A DNA stretch of 64,000 nt, taken from NCBI RefSeq assembly GCF_022965805.1, contig NC_133101.1, positions 12,623,069 through 12,687,068 of the forward strand, read 5' to 3'. Both the position numbers and the translations under genes were made by a program. This document shows, piece after piece, positions 62,749 to 64,000 of the stretch (its first letter is position 1; every line of letters begins with the position of its first letter). This DNA is from Primulina eburnea. Lineage: Eukaryota > Streptophyta > Magnoliopsida > Lamiales > Gesneriaceae. The notes beneath the pieces are model-generated. The model ran no database searches. It was not told the DNA's origin and saw only the letters and a list, made by a program, of their open reading frames with translations.

Positions 62749-63348
62749 CGGGATAATGGTCAATTTTTTTTAGCTTTATAAAATGTGCCACCAATACCAA
62801 TCATCAAACTTTCATAATATCAATTATATGACATAAAATAAAATAATATGTATATAATTAAAAATATTATATATTTATAAAATTGGTTCGGTTAGGATTT
62901 TTCACCAAAACTTTGAACAAAACCAATTTTTTCGATATGATTAATTTTAAAACCAATATAAATCGATCGAATAAAAACCAAACTAACTATTTGATTTGGC
63001 TTTGGTTTCTACTCACCCCTAAATTGGGTAATGCATGAGATTGACTAATGTTTCAACTTCATTTCTTCAATGCTTGTTGCTTCCTCAATATCCATTGTTT
63101 TTTCCCTCTAAGAGAGAAATTCCTAAATCCACATAAAAATAAATATTTTTATTTTTTTAATAATATAAAATAGAAGATTTTTTTTAGTCTTCTAGTCTAG
63201 TCTAGGAAATACAAATATATGTAGGTTATATGGTGTAGTTAGATTTGAACTATTCGAGCTGTTTCACAAATTAGGTCGAAGCATCGAATCCGCTTCACTC
63301 AAAAATAATAAAACGCCGCTCTGCTTTCTGTTTCAATTCTCTTCAACA
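62749..63348 (+). promoter_or_regulatory. Upstream region of gene copy 4
   Basis: It is collinear with the region before the other copies and ends in the same CTCTTCAACA leader. No specific element can be assigned. Confidence 0.4.
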
Positions 63349-63584
63349 ATGGCTTCCTGCTTCCAAGCAGCGGTGCTCGTATCAGCGCCTTGTTATCCAA
63401 ACGTTGTTGCTTGGTCCGAAGAGAATCTGGTGGCGGTCGCTTCTGGTAGCCTCGTTACGATCCTGGTAATTGTTAACTTTTCAAAGTTTTCTGATTTTAG
63501 TATTGAATTGCTTTGATGCAATTTTACTGATACAATGTATAGCATTTGAGTCTCAACATTGAAATTGCTCAAGTTCAGAAGTAT
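63349..63584 (+). pseudogene. TFIIIC 90-kDa-like protein, copy 4: exon 1 and start of intron 1 only
   Basis: Exon 1 (63349-63465) is open, 39 codons, beginning MASCFQAAVLVSAPCYP, with the donor GTAATT. The second and fourth codons differ from the other copies (Ala for Ser, Cys for Arg). Homology stops at AGTAT (63580-63584) inside intron 1, where unrelated DNA begins. Whether the rest of the gene resumes beyond the window cannot be seen. Confidence 0.75.
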
Positions 63585-64000
63585 TGTAACGCTCAGACAT
63601 TCATATGTTTATGATGTAAGTTTATGATTATGATTAAGTTGTTCATTATTCCTTTTATGGTTTATTATGATGATCGTTTGGGATATGTGATGTAATGGTG
63701 ATGGTTTATGGCTTCAAGTTATGATATGAATGGTAATGAATGATATAGAATGAAACAGAGAATGGATGGGTAGAATAGAAAGTTTATCTTGAGCCAAATA
63801 GGTAATGGAAGTGCAGAAACGGTATGAAAAATGTGGTTTTTAGCATAATGTTTTTTATATTGATCCAAATGATGTGAGGCCACTTTCATTAGAAATATAT
63901 GATATAAGGCTATAACTTTCATGTTTTGAGTTTTGTTCAAATCATTGTGGAAGACAAGCCAAAAGCGCCCCGAAGTGTATCGTGCGTTTCATCGTCCGTA
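63585..64000. other. Unassigned sequence, possibly the start of an LTR
   Basis: It begins TGTAACGCTCAGACATTC exactly where gene homology ends, a common form of plant LTR starts (TGTAAC). No matching end, target duplication or coding sequence is in the window, so the assignment is a guess. Confidence 0.3.

Overview
This window looks like plant nuclear DNA, most likely from a eudicot (perhaps an asterid, low confidence). The evidence is intron-rich gene copies, AT-rich spacers, a Ty3/gypsy element with a chromodomain, a Cassandra-type miniature retrotransposon carrying 5S rRNA sequence, a hAT transposon with a perfect 8-bp target duplication, and CACTA-type subterminal repeats. I saw no bacterial or organellar features, tRNA genes or intact host genes.

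The backbone is a tandem segmental duplication. The unit is a 15-exon gene for a WD40 protein with a C-terminal zinc-finger region, resembling the plant protein encoded by Arabidopsis AT3G49400 (TFIIIC 90-kDa subunit family), plus an intergenic spacer. Gene copies start at 7675, 27531, 54219 and 63349. The 3' flank of a further copy opens the window near 988. Every copy is broken by stops, frameshifts, a lost splice acceptor, a solo LTR inside an exon, a 3' deletion, or truncation near the window end. Some lesions are shared between copies, so at least part of the amplification followed loss of function.

Each spacer repeats the same order: gene 3' flank with a copia LTR fragment, a 224-230 bp hAT-like MITE, a unique stretch with a roughly 100-bp tandem duplication, a degenerate gypsy remnant (1079-bp LTR, primer-site relic, protease relic), a CACTA-derived block rich in GCGACGG palindromes, and about 0.6-0.9 kb leading to the next ATG.

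Younger insertions decorate individual units. One gypsy family with roughly 3-kb LTRs (called LTR-A here; Tekay/Del-like) appears five times: a fragment at 1-987, an inverted solo LTR at 13586-22486, a solo LTR in exon 7 of copy 2 (30073-33096), a full-length 10.9-kb element at 43159-54058, and a fragment at 60125-60270. The inverted LTR was itself hit by a copia solo LTR (14553-16960) and a 3.1-kb hAT transposon (18361-21456). A Cassandra TRIM (6077-6942) lies upstream of copy 1.

The most interesting features are a 201-nt GT-AG intron-like segment between gag and protease of the full-length element, an LTR whose interior has a degenerate repeat of about 185 bp, and the nested, datable history of a tandem TFIIIC-like pseudogene array.
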